Assembly: GCF_030295975.1 (NCBI RefSeq)
Contig: NZ_AP027364.1
Coordinates: forward strand, 3,782,001-3,846,000
Length of the DNA stretch: 64,000 bases
Origin: Thalassotalea atypica
GTDB taxonomy: Bacteria > Pseudomonadota > Gammaproteobacteria > Enterobacterales > Alteromonadaceae
Reading direction: 5' to 3'
Shown here: in pieces, positions 1-9,535 of the stretch
How the letters are laid out: each line of letters begins with the position of its first letter
Position numbering within the stretch: the stretch's first letter is position 1
The notes under the pieces: model-generated
What the model was told of the DNA's origin: nothing
The model's input: only the letters and a program-made list of their open reading frames with translations
Database searches by the model: none
Made by a program: the position numbers and the translations under genes

Positions 1-412
1 AAGCAACTAAGTCACCATTGGCATTCAGAGAAATAGTTGGGATGAAACGCACTAAGCCATCACCAAAATAAGTGTTACTAGCTCCGCCAGACACCATGCG
101 CATATCGGTTGATAAAATCCACCCCTCTGCCATAGCTCGTGTTTTTAGTGTTGAAGAAAGAACTTGCTTAAAACCGTAACGCCCGTTTACACCATTGACT
201 TGCCAAGCATTGCCATTATCATTGGTTAAATTACCATTGCCACTGCCGCTGACATCAACAGTCCAACTTTGATTCGTTGGATCGCCATCACCAGTATCTG
301 CGTAATATGAGGCGATGATTTCATCCGCCTCGGCGACACTGACTGACATAGCCGCTATACCAAAAAGGTACATTGCGCCATAAGCTCTTCGTAATAATAT
401 ATTAATTTTCAT
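1..412 (-). CDS. Secreted protein with NanH-type sialic-acid lectin domain (C-terminus outside window)
   Basis: The reading frame runs from an ATG at 412 to the left edge, giving 137 residues. The start is preceded by a short AT-rich leader. The first ~28 residues form a signal peptide (RR, hydrophobic core, ending AEA). The rest is the lectin-like module found in the sialidases further right: 'NGNLTNDNGNAWQVNGVNGR', an 'RMVSGG' turn, and 'RFIPTISLNANGDL'. This matches the N-terminal lectin domain of Vibrio cholerae NanH as I recall it, so sialic-acid binding is likely. The catalytic part, if any, lies outside the window, so it could be another sialidase or a non-catalytic binding protein. 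A GGTRTGAT-like operator lies upstream. Confidence 0.75.
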   Translation of the reverse strand, partial: MKINILLRRAYGAMYLFGIAAMSVSVAEADEIIASYYADTGDGDPTNQSWTVDVSGSGNGNLTNDNGNAWQVNGVNGRYGFKQVLSSTLKTRAMAEGWILSTDMRMVSGGASNTYFGDGLVRFIPTISLNANGDLVA

Positions 413-570
413 AATCAACCTTATTCTTTTAATAATTTGTTCTAAATTAATGTATAAAAATAAGATAAACCTAATAGATGATTCGCAGAACAGCCAATCA
501 TTTAAGTAGCATATCTAAGTGATCAAATACGCACACGGTCCATGTCTGTTCAAAATTTAATCTCTATTAC

Positions 571-603
571 CCTATCATACCATCACATATACATACCAGT
601 ATA
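571..603 (-). promoter_or_regulatory. Tandem GGTATG operator-like repeat (NanR/GntR-like)
   Basis: Read on the minus strand this contains CTGGTATG, then GTGATGGTATGATAGG, i.e. repeated GGTATG hexamers. The same motif recurs upstream of the other sialidase and receptor genes. The layout resembles E. coli NanR GGTATA repeats. It lies ~160 bp upstream of the lectin-domain gene starting at 412. Confidence 0.5.
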
Positions 604-791
604 AAATTACACCTTCTGTAGGGTTTGTGATGAATGGATGTTATGAGTTATAAATCCCTTATGTCTAAGGAAACGAACGTATGTAAGTCTGATGGTACTT
701 TTCCATATAAAGGAAGGGTTACACGAATAATCCATACACAGTGAGAAACCTCAATATTAACCTTGGTATTGTTAACGATTGACTTAGAAGT

Positions 792-1001
792 TTTTATGCT
801 CATGGACTTGAGAGATTGGAATCAAAACCTTGCTCCCCTCGTCATTGCAGTTTAGATAAAGCCCTGCCTGCTCAATTAATCAATTACACTCCCTTGATTA
901 CCGTTTGCTCGGCAGCAGGGGATATCGAAGCATTTAATAGCGCCCTGCATGAACGTGGGTGTAGTGGAGAAAATCTAGCGTTAGCTTTTAAAAAGGCCTG
1001 A
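792..1001 (+). pseudogene. Possible remnant of a carboxymuconolactone-decarboxylase-like gene
   Basis: Two short overlapping frames with no convincing start or ribosome site lie in the 413-1326 gap. The longer one reads TPLITVCSAAGDIEAFNSAL followed by HERG, which faintly resembles the conserved helix of AhpD/CMD-family proteins (a 'GD(L/I)xxLxxAL' pattern). The family match is from memory and weak. The rest of the 413-1326 interval is AT-rich, and apart from the operator at 571-603 I see nothing else supportable in it. Confidence 0.2.
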
Positions 1002-1326
1002 AGTACCACGTGTAGTGAACGTTCTATACGGTGCAACTTGGCACCACTGTTAATTAACAGATGGATTAACAGCTTAACTATCATTAAGTTTTAACCTTTT
1101 TCGCCAGAGTTGAATCCAATAGAGTAAGTTTGGCAGTGGCTACACTAAAATGAACTTGAAAATAGAGGCTTCACTGGTATAGCCATATTGCTGATGAATG
1201 CAGTCGATACTAATTCAAATTAAGGTATGTGTCTTGCCAAATCTAAGCTCCCCCATTTTTCTTAACCTCTCTCCTTTTAAAGAAGTAGTTTTGCATTTTA
1301 ACTATGCTTTTAATTCTTATCACAGG

Positions 1327-4107
1327 CTAATCAAGTGATATTTTTATCGAATCTAATATTGGGAAATTATCACCGTTGTTAGAAATAAAACGAGCTCGAT
1401 ACTGTAATACTCGATTGGTTTCGTCAACCAAAAAAGTATCACCTTTTAAAGCTAACCAAGGGCTTGATTCAAGCTGTGACAATTCATTAGCTGAACGAAT
1501 ATCAAACTCAAGCTTGGCGCCATTTAATATCGAAGCTTGATACTTCAAATATCCTTTTGATTTAGATTCATGCCAAGTAAAAACAGAAGATTGATAACTT
1601 TGTTGAAAACCACGATTATAAATATGTCCCATATCTTGTGACCACATCCAATGTGCACCATGTGTGAGCAGTTTCTTCATTTTTGGCGCTGCAAAACGTT
1701 GACCGTCATTGTAAAAAACAACTGAGTTAGTTGTATGATCACCATTACTTGCATGGCATGAAACTGCAATATCTAATAAACCATCGAGATCAAAATCGCC
1801 GGCTTGCGCATCATGGCCAGAATCGCAAGCTAAAGACGTACGTTCCGTGGCCAAAAAACCATCTTTACTACCCCAATAAATAAAGTTAGGTAAATTTTCT
1901 CTATTAAGTTCAGCATGATAATTAGGTGCAAAAATATCAAGGTAACCGTCATTATCAAAATCAGCAATGGCTGGCGATATAGGTGCAGTGCTTGGCAACC
2001 ATTGTGAATTCCATTGCTTAAATCCATACTTTGCTCCCCAAAAGACGAATAAGCCAGTATCACGATTACTCGTAATGGGGTCTTTATAACTGGTTACAAC
2101 TAAATCTAAGTAGCCGTCATCATTTAAGTCTGCAACATCAATTCCTACAGGAACAGGAACATCCAATTTAAATGAGTCTTGCTGAAAACCTTGCTCACTT
2201 CCATGATAAAAACGAACAATATTTTCATGATAAACTGGGACAACAATATCTAACCAATCATCACGGTTAAAGTCGGCAATCATCGGCTCAGCCGAGCGCC
2301 CTGTTGACCCTTTGATATCAATACCGCCATCATAAGGGAAGCCTTCCGCGCTGCCATAATGCACGCTCATGGGCAATTTTTTATCAAAAACGCCCAAAAC
2401 AATATCAAGATAGCCATCACGATTGAAATCCGCTACGTTTGATGTAGCGCGTTTTTTCTCATGGATAACGCTTCGCTGCTCTTTTGTATCAAATCCTTGC
2501 TTTGAGCCCCAAAAAATATTGGCACCAACGGTAGGGTCTACTTTAGATATTTCACCTGCATGCCCTGTATTTAAGGCGAGTAAATCAACATACCCATCGG
2601 CATTAAAATCAGCAGCACTTGATTCATAACCACTGCGCATCGGAATGACCCACTGATTATTTTCATCGAAGCCTTTTTCTGCCCCCCAAAAAAGCTGTAA
2701 TGGTACTAACTCTCCAACAGAGCCTCCTAGGCTATTGGCGTACACAAAGCTTGTATCACTATTTTCAGTTAATCTTACTTGTTTAATATCGGTCACACCT
2801 TCAGTGGGAGCACCTTTCTTACTCTTCACAAAAGTTCTATTTGACCGACCATAATAGAAAGGGGATGTTGTTTTATATTTGATGGTTCCTTGGTGTACTG
2901 CGATGGCTAAATCTTTATGATTATCTTGATTAACATCAGCAATAGCAGTAGCAACAGCATTATCCACATTTAACGAAAGTGCGGTGTTGTCAGCCCATTT
3001 TTCTCCCCCCCATAAGATATGGATAGGTGCGCCCTTTTGACCAACAGCGCCAGTGGCTTCACCACCTGCCGCATGGTTTTGAATGAAGTTGGTTAGCACA
3101 ATATCCATCGTGCCATCGGCGTCTAAATCATCAATACTGATGTGAGAAGCAGGAAAAGCGTCATATTTTTTTGCCGTTTTAAATGTTAATTTATTGCTGC
3201 CTGCCATAAATATCAATACGTTATTATCGGTACCAATAATGATGTCCAATTTTTCATCTTGATTAAGGTCATGAACATAAGCTTTAGTGAGGTGCGCATT
3301 AGGTAATTCAAATTCATATTCGCTAACTAGCACTAACTTTTGTTCATTTTTTTGTTGATATAACAGCAGCTTATTGTCAGACGTAGTGACTAACAATTCT
3401 GCTTTATCGTCTTCATCAAAATCATAACTGGCTAATGATTTAGCGCCTTTTACCGCGGTGTCTTGATAGCGAGTTAATATGAAACCTTGCTCACTTCCCC
3501 AATAAGTGCGAATAATATTGCCTCCGCTCGGTTGACCATACGACCAACCAGGGGTGTTAAGCGTTACGATATCAGGCCAGCTATCGCCATTGAGATCGGC
3601 AATAACAACATCTTTACCTTTATTTACTGGTAAAACGCCATTGCTGCGACGTTGTGACCAACCATCTTCGCCCCCATAAATAATAGTAATGAAGCGTCTA
3701 CTGGCTTGTACGCCTGACTCATTAGGTAAAAACACTAAGTCTTGATAACCATCTTTATTTAAGTCACTGACTTCTGTTCTAATGCTACCTTGTACGGCAA
3801 GACTTATATTATTTATCCTACCTTCGTTATCAAATGAAGTTAACGTTGGTGCGATGTAACGAATTGAATCATGGGTATTATTGAACATAATATCCAAATA
3901 GCCATCTTGATTAATATCAAAACGATGAATAGTGCGAATGTCTCCTTTGTGCGATACATAAAGATTATGTCCACTAGCTTCTAATTTACCGTCAGAAAAA
4001 TCTTTAAAACTTGTTTCATGCCAAGTCACACTTGCCAATACCGGTGGCATCACCATGGCGTGAAGAAACAAAATGGTAAAAATAATCACATTTATTCTTA
4101 GCAACAT
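1327..4107 (-). CDS. Secreted FG-GAP/VCBS-repeat protein
   Basis: This 926-residue protein starts with a signal peptide (hydrophobic residues 5-25, ending VLAS). The remainder is about a dozen repeats with the calcium-binding loop DxNxDGxxD, for example 'DINQDGYLDI', 'DLNKDGYQDL', 'DFNRDGYLDI', 'DLNDDGYLDL', alternating with 'WG(S/A)..GF' segments. This is the integrin-alpha-like beta-propeller seen in FG-GAP/VCBS proteins. A ~120-residue C-terminal part lacks repeats and may form a separate beta domain. It starts 16 bp after the sulfatase stop, so the two are almost certainly cotranscribed. No catalytic residues can be assigned. It may bind or scaffold a polysaccharide, or act as an uncharacterised lyase or hydrolase; function is unknown. 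Confidence 0.85.
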   Translation of the reverse strand: MLLRINVIIFTILFLHAMVMPPVLASVTWHETSFKDFSDGKLEASGHNLYVSHKGDIRTIHRFDINQDGYLDIMFNNTHDSIRYIAPTLTSFDNEGRINNISLAVQGSIRTEVSDLNKDGYQDLVFLPNESGVQASRRFITIIYGGEDGWSQRRSNGVLPVNKGKDVVIADLNGDSWPDIVTLNTPGWSYGQPSGGNIIRTYWGSEQGFILTRYQDTAVKGAKSLASYDFDEDDKAELLVTTSDNKLLLYQQKNEQKLVLVSEYEFELPNAHLTKAYVHDLNQDEKLDIIIGTDNNVLIFMAGSNKLTFKTAKKYDAFPASHISIDDLDADGTMDIVLTNFIQNHAAGGEATGAVGQKGAPIHILWGGEKWADNTALSLNVDNAVATAIADVNQDNHKDLAIAVHQGTIKYKTTSPFYYGRSNRTFVKSKKGAPTEGVTDIKQVRLTENSDTSFVYANSLGGSVGELVPLQLFWGAEKGFDENNQWVIPMRSGYESSAADFNADGYVDLLALNTGHAGEISKVDPTVGANIFWGSKQGFDTKEQRSVIHEKKRATSNVADFNRDGYLDIVLGVFDKKLPMSVHYGSAEGFPYDGGIDIKGSTGRSAEPMIADFNRDDWLDIVVPVYHENIVRFYHGSEQGFQQDSFKLDVPVPVGIDVADLNDDGYLDLVVTSYKDPITSNRDTGLFVFWGAKYGFKQWNSQWLPSTAPISPAIADFDNDGYLDIFAPNYHAELNRENLPNFIYWGSKDGFLATERTSLACDSGHDAQAGDFDLDGLLDIAVSCHASNGDHTTNSVVFYNDGQRFAAPKMKKLLTHGAHWMWSQDMGHIYNRGFQQSYQSSVFTWHESKSKGYLKYQASILNGAKLEFDIRSANELSQLESSPWLALKGDTFLVDETNRVLQYRARFISNNGDNFPILDSIKISLD

Positions 4108-4123
4108 ATTGGACCTTAATTTT

Positions 4124-5683
4124 CTACAACTGATCTGAGTTTAACTTTGACTGTTCTGTTTTGAGGAACTCTGCAGTGCTCTTCCCATCCCGTGTTGAGT
4201 CTTTGACCCATAATAATAATTGAGATTTCATACTACTGAAAATTGAGGGAAACTGCTCTACAACATTTTTTGATTCTGTTGGGTCCATTATAATGTCATA
4301 TAATTCCCAGGTAGTACCGTTGTCATAACTCGCTAATTTATAGCGATTATCTGACAACGCATATGACAAACTACCTGCAACTGCATCCGCACCAGCACTT
4401 CTAATTGGGGATTGAAATGCTATGGGAGAAGGACGCTCCATTATTTTTCCTGTAAGTAGTGGAAGTACATTAATACCATCTAAAGGTAATTGATTTTTCG
4501 GTAAAGCAGTTTGAGTCGCGGCCAATATAGTCGGGTAAATATCACTGGTTGATATTGGGGCAAGAATTTTCCGTCCCCCAGCTAAGGTGCTAGGCCATTC
4601 AATAATACCGGGGACTCTAATACCGCCTTCTTTTAGGGTACCTTTCTTACCTGAAAAATGACCAGCCGAATTATAATTTTGAATATAAGAAGGGCCATTA
4701 TCAGAATTGAACATCACAATGGTATTATCGGAAATCCCTAATTCCTGCAAATTGTCACGCATACGCCCTATTTGTCGATCCATTGCGCTTACAGCGCCGT
4801 AAAAATGCTGTGCTTGGATAGGGTGTTCAGCATATGGAAACCTATCTTCATTACCAGCAACTAAAGGAGAGTGTGGGGTATGTAGCCAAATTACAGCTAA
4901 AAAAGGCTCACTGCTTTTTGATTTTTCTTCAATAAATGTCAGGGCTTGGTCCATTACAATTTCAGCAATATCTCCTTCAAGCCATTGATCTACTATTTTA
5001 CCAGGACCGGTCCAGAAAAAATCACGCCAACGAAAGCCGCCGGTTTTCTGTCCCTTTGCTACGGGCTCAGATTGTAACTTACGATAATCAGGTGAGCCAA
5101 AATTCCCGCCAATATGGTAATAGGGGTTGTACGTTGGCATCATGGATTCTGTTGAAAAACTTACCTCAAAGCCATTTTCCCATGGTGGTGAATAACGCTT
5201 AGGATCTGCTAAATCACCAGGGAAATAGCCTTGTTTAACGGCTTTACTTAATTGTCCTAAATGCCACTTGCCAAAATGCCCCGTGCGATAACCTGAATCT
5301 TTGAGCACTTCTGCAAGAGTACTTTCTCGTGATGGCATATGCCCTTTACCAGCCCATGGGATACCTAAACGAAAGGGATGACGCCCGGTTAAGACACTGC
5401 CTCGAGTCGGTGAGCATACGGGGGCTGCGGCATAAAAACGATCCATTTGGACCCCTGCTTCAGCCATAGCGTCTAAATGTGGTGTTTTTAATATCTTATT
5501 GCCATTGTAGCTTACATCCCCCCAACCCTGATCATCAGACATAACCAAGATAACATTGGGTCGTACATTTCCAATAGATACTACATCCTCTTTTTCTATC
5601 TCTTTTGCAACTGATGAACACGCCACAATATTTACGAGTATTAGAACTATATACTTTAATGAGTAGTCTCTGAGATTAATCAT
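4124..5683 (-). CDS. Sulfatase, lipoprotein, Cys-type (family S1)
   Basis: This 519-residue protein hydrolyses sulfate esters, by family. The N-terminus has a hydrophobic stretch ending in a lipobox (IVAC, Cys22), so it is probably an outer-membrane or periplasmic lipoprotein. Metal-binding 'MSDDQGWGD' is at 48-56. The formylglycine motif C-S-P-T-R (Cys90) within 'PVCSPTRGSVLTGRHP' marks it as Cys-type, requiring an FGE-type or anSME maturase not present in the window. 'GKWHLG' and 'NSDNGPS' supply further active-site residues. The closest characterised types are N-acetylgalactosamine-6-sulfatase or arylsulfatase A-like, but the substrate cannot be read from sequence. It sits between a TonB receptor and an FG-GAP protein in a sialidase island, so a sulfated sialoglycan is a reasonable guess. 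Confidence 0.92.
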   Translation of the reverse strand: MINLRDYSLKYIVLILVNIVACSSVAKEIEKEDVVSIGNVRPNVILVMSDDQGWGDVSYNGNKILKTPHLDAMAEAGVQMDRFYAAAPVCSPTRGSVLTGRHPFRLGIPWAGKGHMPSRESTLAEVLKDSGYRTGHFGKWHLGQLSKAVKQGYFPGDLADPKRYSPPWENGFEVSFSTESMMPTYNPYYHIGGNFGSPDYRKLQSEPVAKGQKTGGFRWRDFFWTGPGKIVDQWLEGDIAEIVMDQALTFIEEKSKSSEPFLAVIWLHTPHSPLVAGNEDRFPYAEHPIQAQHFYGAVSAMDRQIGRMRDNLQELGISDNTIVMFNSDNGPSYIQNYNSAGHFSGKKGTLKEGGIRVPGIIEWPSTLAGGRKILAPISTSDIYPTILAATQTALPKNQLPLDGINVLPLLTGKIMERPSPIAFQSPIRSAGADAVAGSLSYALSDNRYKLASYDNGTTWELYDIIMDPTESKNVVEQFPSIFSSMKSQLLLWVKDSTRDGKSTAEFLKTEQSKLNSDQL

Positions 5684-5702
5684 ATTTTCCCTACATAAAA
5701 AT

Positions 5703-5730
5703 GTGGCGCATCACCTAAATGATACGCCAC
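5703..5730 (-). terminator. Hairpin terminator between TonB receptor and sulfatase
   Basis: The stem is GTGGCG paired with CGCCAC plus an inner ATCA/TGAT with one mismatch. On the minus strand it is followed by ATTTTT. It lies 17 bp past the receptor stop and could partly attenuate readthrough into the sulfatase gene. Confidence 0.6.
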
Positions 5731-5746
5731 TGTACTAAACTATTAA

Positions 5747-8638
5747 TTAAAACTCAGCTGTTACACTAGCAAAGAATCTGCGACCCTCTGTATCCCAAGC
5801 CGTGCCGTTAGTCATTGCACCTTGCTGCTGATATTCATGTTTAACACTCATTTTATAAGGAGATTTATCGGTTAAATTTCTAATACCAAAAGCAAAGGTA
5901 TAATTTTCATTTAGTGCATATTTAGCCGAAAGGTCATGATAATAAACAGCATCAAATTCATTTAATTCATCGGTGAATTTTTGAGTTTCTTTATTGTTAT
6001 CATCAACAACATCATCCCAATAACGCAGGCGCCAGCTAACATTAAAGTTATTGTAGGTATAACCAATAGTAGTGTTAAACCTTAACTCAGGGTATAAAAC
6101 CTCACCGGCTCTTTCATCAACATCACCATTTTCAATACCCGTAATAGTGTATTCATCTAAAAAATTAGCTACAAGAGCAAGACTTAACGTTCCATCACCT
6201 ATCTCTTTTCTATAATCTAACTCAACATCTAGGCCAGAAGTATCGATATTGTTTAGGTTATTGGCAATTGAATTAACCGTTAACAATGCACCGCTAGCAA
6301 CTGAACGAATAGCATTACCACCACAGGTTTGATCAAAGCTCGCTTGTGCGTAGCATCGATCAACAACCGTAGTTTTACTGTCAAAACCTATCGCATCTTC
6401 AATACCAATATCATAATAATCAAGTGAAAGAGAAAGGCCCTCTATAAACTCTGGGGCGTAAACGACACCAACAGTTAATGATTCAGCGGTTTCTTCTTGC
6501 ATCTCTTCGTTACCACTAGTAAAACCACTTGTTCCTTGTTTTTCAGTTTGGCTTAATGTAAACGCGTCAGTGTCGGTAATTCGCTCTTGAATACGAGTAA
6601 ATGAACGACAATTATCTGCCACCGTACCGCTTGTTGTTGCGGTTACACCATCACATGGATCAAATACTAAGCTTGCATTTGCCGCACCACCTGCATACAA
6701 ATCACTTACATTTGGCGCACGTACCGCCGTAGACAGCGCACCACGCAAGCGTAATGAATCAGTTGGCGAAATATCAGCGCCTAATTTCCACGTTAATGCA
6801 CCACCAATTGATGAGTAATCACCGTAACGAATAGCAGCATCCATGGATAACCATTCCGTAACAGGTACTTTAAGTTCTCCAAACACTTCAGCTACATCAA
6901 AACCTCCTTCAGTTGGTTTCATTTGTAGACCACGTACCACCCCTGCTTGGCTTAAACTATCAGGTGTTTCTAGTCCGGTTTCATCACGGTATTCAATACC
7001 AACAGCGAATTCCGGGTAGCTTTCAAGAGAATCCAATTCAATTTCTCCTGTTAAAACCAGATTTACCACAGTTTGTTCAACTTCACCTGTAAGAGTTGTT
7101 TCAACACCTAAATAATCCGATGCGGCTTCAGTCCAACCAACACCCACTTCTGTTTCATCACCTGCATTAAACGGATTAAAAGGCACACAACCTGCCAGTC
7201 GTGCAATATCATCAACACATCGGTAACCGCCGTTGTCAATGTCTGCTTCAATATCTAAGGCGTAACGCGCTCGTTCTAAATTCATGTCACCTTGTGAAAC
7301 TTCATCTTGATGAGTACGACCATGGGTAAATGAACCGATCAAATATAGACCATTATCAAAACTATAATCGATAGAGCCTGCCACTCTAAAAGTCGTACGC
7401 ACATTTTCTTTTACGCGCTCACCCAGTTCAACCGTTCGTCTAAAAGTAGCACCAACAGAATCGAGAGATGTTTTACCATCACTTAATAAACTTGCTTGCA
7501 AAGCTGTACCATCAAATAAAGGATGAACTGCTCCTAAACTGGGATCTAAATTTATGCCAGATACCCCGCCTAGGCCTGTTTTGAAAATATCTTTTAAAGT
7601 ATGTAACGGTAATGGTTCAAGCTTAGTAGTACTTTCTACTCGCGAATATGTTGCTTCTAAATTTAGCGTTGATTGATCATTAAGCTCGAGCGTGGCACCC
7701 GCGGCAAATAAATTACGCTCAATTGGCGTAACAAGATAACGATGCTCCTGAAAATCAAATTGGTCTGAAGTAGCTTTTACTTGGCCAGATACATATTTTG
7801 AACCATCTCCTTTATATCCCCCCACCCGTGCACTAGGGATGTGAGACGAACCGCCATAGCCCAATGCGTTAAGTAGTTCAGAGCCATCATTTTTAAATGC
7901 GTTTATATGCTCGGCTGAGAAATCACGTTCGCTGGCAAGCAAGCCATCGTGCTTAGAATAAGTGTAAGATCCCCAAATGTTACCACCTTCAGCAAAATTT
8001 TTGCCTAATGTGAGTTCAAAATCTTTTTTCTCGTTATCGCCATTTTCCATCCCTTGACCAACTTGAGCCAAGACTTTTACACCTTCAAAATCGTTTTTGG
8101 TAATAATATTTATTACCCCGGCAATAGCATCTGAACCATAAGTTGCTGATTGATTTCCTGTTAGTACATCAATACGCTTGACGATAGACGTTGGGATAGA
8201 GTTTAAATCTACACCATAACCAGCACCTGCTGACGTTCCTGAAACATGACGACGACCGTTAACTAGTACTAAGGTTCGAGAGCGCCCTAAATTTCTTAGT
8301 GCCACGGTATTTATACCCGCAACTTGAGGTGCGTTGGTGTTATTACTTGAGGCTGTATCTTGTCCAGTAATTGAAGGAACGCTGGCAAGAAATTGACCAA
8401 CATTGGTTTCACCTAACTTGGATATTTCTATAGCATCAATAGATAAAATTGGTGAAGAAGAATGAAAGTTGGCCGATTTAATATAGGAGCCAGTTATATT
8501 AATTCGTTCCACTTCTTCATCTGGTTTAGCTTCATCTGACCAAACTTGACTTGAGGCACTAGCAATACAAATGGCTAGTAAGGTTTTAGTAAAACCTCGT
8601 TTAAGAAATTGACTTCCTGATGTGCTAGTTAAACTCAT
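5747..8638 (-). CDS. TonB-dependent outer-membrane receptor (sialoglycan island, receptor 1)
   Basis: This 963-residue protein has a signal peptide (residues ~1-35), then a TonB-box-like 'ERINITGSYI'. A plug domain follows with 'ALRNLGRSRTLVLVNGRRHV', 'VDLNSIPTSIVKRIDVLTG' and 'YGSDAIAGVINIITK'. A ~22-strand barrel comes next, ending in the aromatic-terminated 'FFASVTAEF', the usual outer-membrane C-terminal signature. It would import an oligosaccharide or complex ligand using proton motive force via TonB-ExbBD. It is paralogous to the receptor at 24592-27477, sharing plug sequence and length. Upstream lie GGTATA/GGTATG repeats; downstream are the sulfatase and FG-GAP genes. The sialoglycan substrate is inferred from neighbours and the shared operator only. 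Confidence 0.93.
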   Translation of the reverse strand: MSLTSTSGSQFLKRGFTKTLLAICIASASSQVWSDEAKPDEEVERINITGSYIKSANFHSSSPILSIDAIEISKLGETNVGQFLASVPSITGQDTASSNNTNAPQVAGINTVALRNLGRSRTLVLVNGRRHVSGTSAGAGYGVDLNSIPTSIVKRIDVLTGNQSATYGSDAIAGVINIITKNDFEGVKVLAQVGQGMENGDNEKKDFELTLGKNFAEGGNIWGSYTYSKHDGLLASERDFSAEHINAFKNDGSELLNALGYGGSSHIPSARVGGYKGDGSKYVSGQVKATSDQFDFQEHRYLVTPIERNLFAAGATLELNDQSTLNLEATYSRVESTTKLEPLPLHTLKDIFKTGLGGVSGINLDPSLGAVHPLFDGTALQASLLSDGKTSLDSVGATFRRTVELGERVKENVRTTFRVAGSIDYSFDNGLYLIGSFTHGRTHQDEVSQGDMNLERARYALDIEADIDNGGYRCVDDIARLAGCVPFNPFNAGDETEVGVGWTEAASDYLGVETTLTGEVEQTVVNLVLTGEIELDSLESYPEFAVGIEYRDETGLETPDSLSQAGVVRGLQMKPTEGGFDVAEVFGELKVPVTEWLSMDAAIRYGDYSSIGGALTWKLGADISPTDSLRLRGALSTAVRAPNVSDLYAGGAANASLVFDPCDGVTATTSGTVADNCRSFTRIQERITDTDAFTLSQTEKQGTSGFTSGNEEMQEETAESLTVGVVYAPEFIEGLSLSLDYYDIGIEDAIGFDSKTTVVDRCYAQASFDQTCGGNAIRSVASGALLTVNSIANNLNNIDTSGLDVELDYRKEIGDGTLSLALVANFLDEYTITGIENGDVDERAGEVLYPELRFNTTIGYTYNNFNVSWRLRYWDDVVDDNNKETQKFTDELNEFDAVYYHDLSAKYALNENYTFAFGIRNLTDKSPYKMSVKHEYQQQGAMTNGTAWDTEGRRFFASVTAEF

Positions 8639-8733
8639 ATTATTTTACCTTTTCAGTTAATTGTAATTATGCAACATGCTACTTTAGCTTCTATCTCGCT
8701 TTTATTTCGCTTATTCGAAAGACCTGTTGTGAA

Positions 8734-8786
8734 GTATAACCACAGCCATCATGCCGGCATGCTGTCATACCACTATACCTTGTGAT
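8734..8786 (-). promoter_or_regulatory. GGTATA/GGTATG repeats plus 12-bp palindrome upstream of receptor 1
   Basis: On the minus strand, AAGGTATAGTGGTATGACAG gives two tandem hexamers 8-9 bp apart. A perfect palindrome CATGCCGGCATG follows at 8750-8761. It lies ~100-150 bp upstream of the receptor ATG and matches the motif shared across the island. Confidence 0.55.
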
Positions 8787-8935
8787 TATTTAACCTGTCA
8801 ATAGAGTCATACATAATTATTAATAAGATTTTATTGATCATCTGTTCCTTTTTAACTTTCTGTTTTTTAAATAGAAAGTTCGGAGCGTAGAACAGAGTGT
8901 TCAGATCAAGCAGCATAAAACATATTTAATATGGA

Positions 8936-9200
8936 CTACTCAAACTCAATTGGAGGACAATTTTTGTTTGATGTATCCAGCCTGATTTGATTGTGATATC
9001 TGATATAAGCTTCAATACCTTTTTTCATTCCATGATGTATTGAATGATAAAACAGACCCTGTTTATTAAACTTCCAACAATAAAATAAGAAAGCTCTGCC
9101 ACCTACAGACATTGCGACCTCTGGCACTGAAAAAACTTGTTCGATGACTAAAGCTACGGCTTCTTCTTTGAAAGCTTTTGTGTAAATTTTGTATTGTCAT
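8936..9200 (-). pseudogene. Internally deleted IS3-family transposase remnant
   Basis: One minus-strand frame reads YTKAFKEEAVALVIEQ and 'SVPEVAMSVG', the helix-turn-helix start of an IS3 OrfA. It passes directly into 'GIEAYIRYHNQIRLDTSN' and 'CPPIEFE', the extreme C-terminus of an IS3 OrfB. The whole DDE catalytic core is missing, so OrfA and OrfB ends are joined by a large deletion. The apparent ATG at 9200 is one base out of frame. It cannot be an active transposase. Confidence 0.75.
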
Positions 9201-9368
9201 ATTTAATTCATAATCACCTCGATTAACTAGGATATTATTTTTTGTCAAAATTTCCTATGCCAATAAACCAGATCATGAACGGATCAACAAACGAGAAACG
9301 AGTTGCCTTCTTATAATTTTTATCCTGAAGTCAGGTTAACTAACACAATTGCAATTGCATACAACTAC

Positions 9369-9395
9369 TGGTATAACAGGTGCAATAGGTATACC
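9369..9395 (+). promoter_or_regulatory. NanR-like operator upstream of the mutarotase gene
   Basis: The sequence TGGTATAACAGGTGCAATAG followed by GTATACC contains GGTATA, AGGTGC and GGTATA at near-regular spacing. It closely parallels the E. coli NanR operator, which as I recall has three GGTATA repeats starting TGGTATAACAGG. More half-site-like copies (CATACC, AGGTATTAG) follow to 9418. This is the best match to a known sialic-acid operator in the window. Confidence 0.65.
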
Positions 9396-9535
9396 ATTCA
9401 TACCTTAACAGGTATTAGATTAGTTCGCTTAAAAATCAACAAGGTAAGAAAACAATGTGAGTAGACACTCTATTATTGTTAGCCAGATAGAGCTAAGTTT
9501 TATGGTTGGCAAAAAAACCACAGTAGATTCTCTTG

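Noticed and set aside
884..1084. 66-codon minus-strand frame left of the FG-GAP gene
   Set aside because: No ribosome site or recognisable motif, and it overlaps the plus-strand remnant. Either or both may be chance.
1327..4107. FG-GAP protein as a sialidase
   Set aside because: The repeats are DxNxDG calcium loops, not S-x-D-x-G-x-T-W Asp boxes, and there is no RIP motif.
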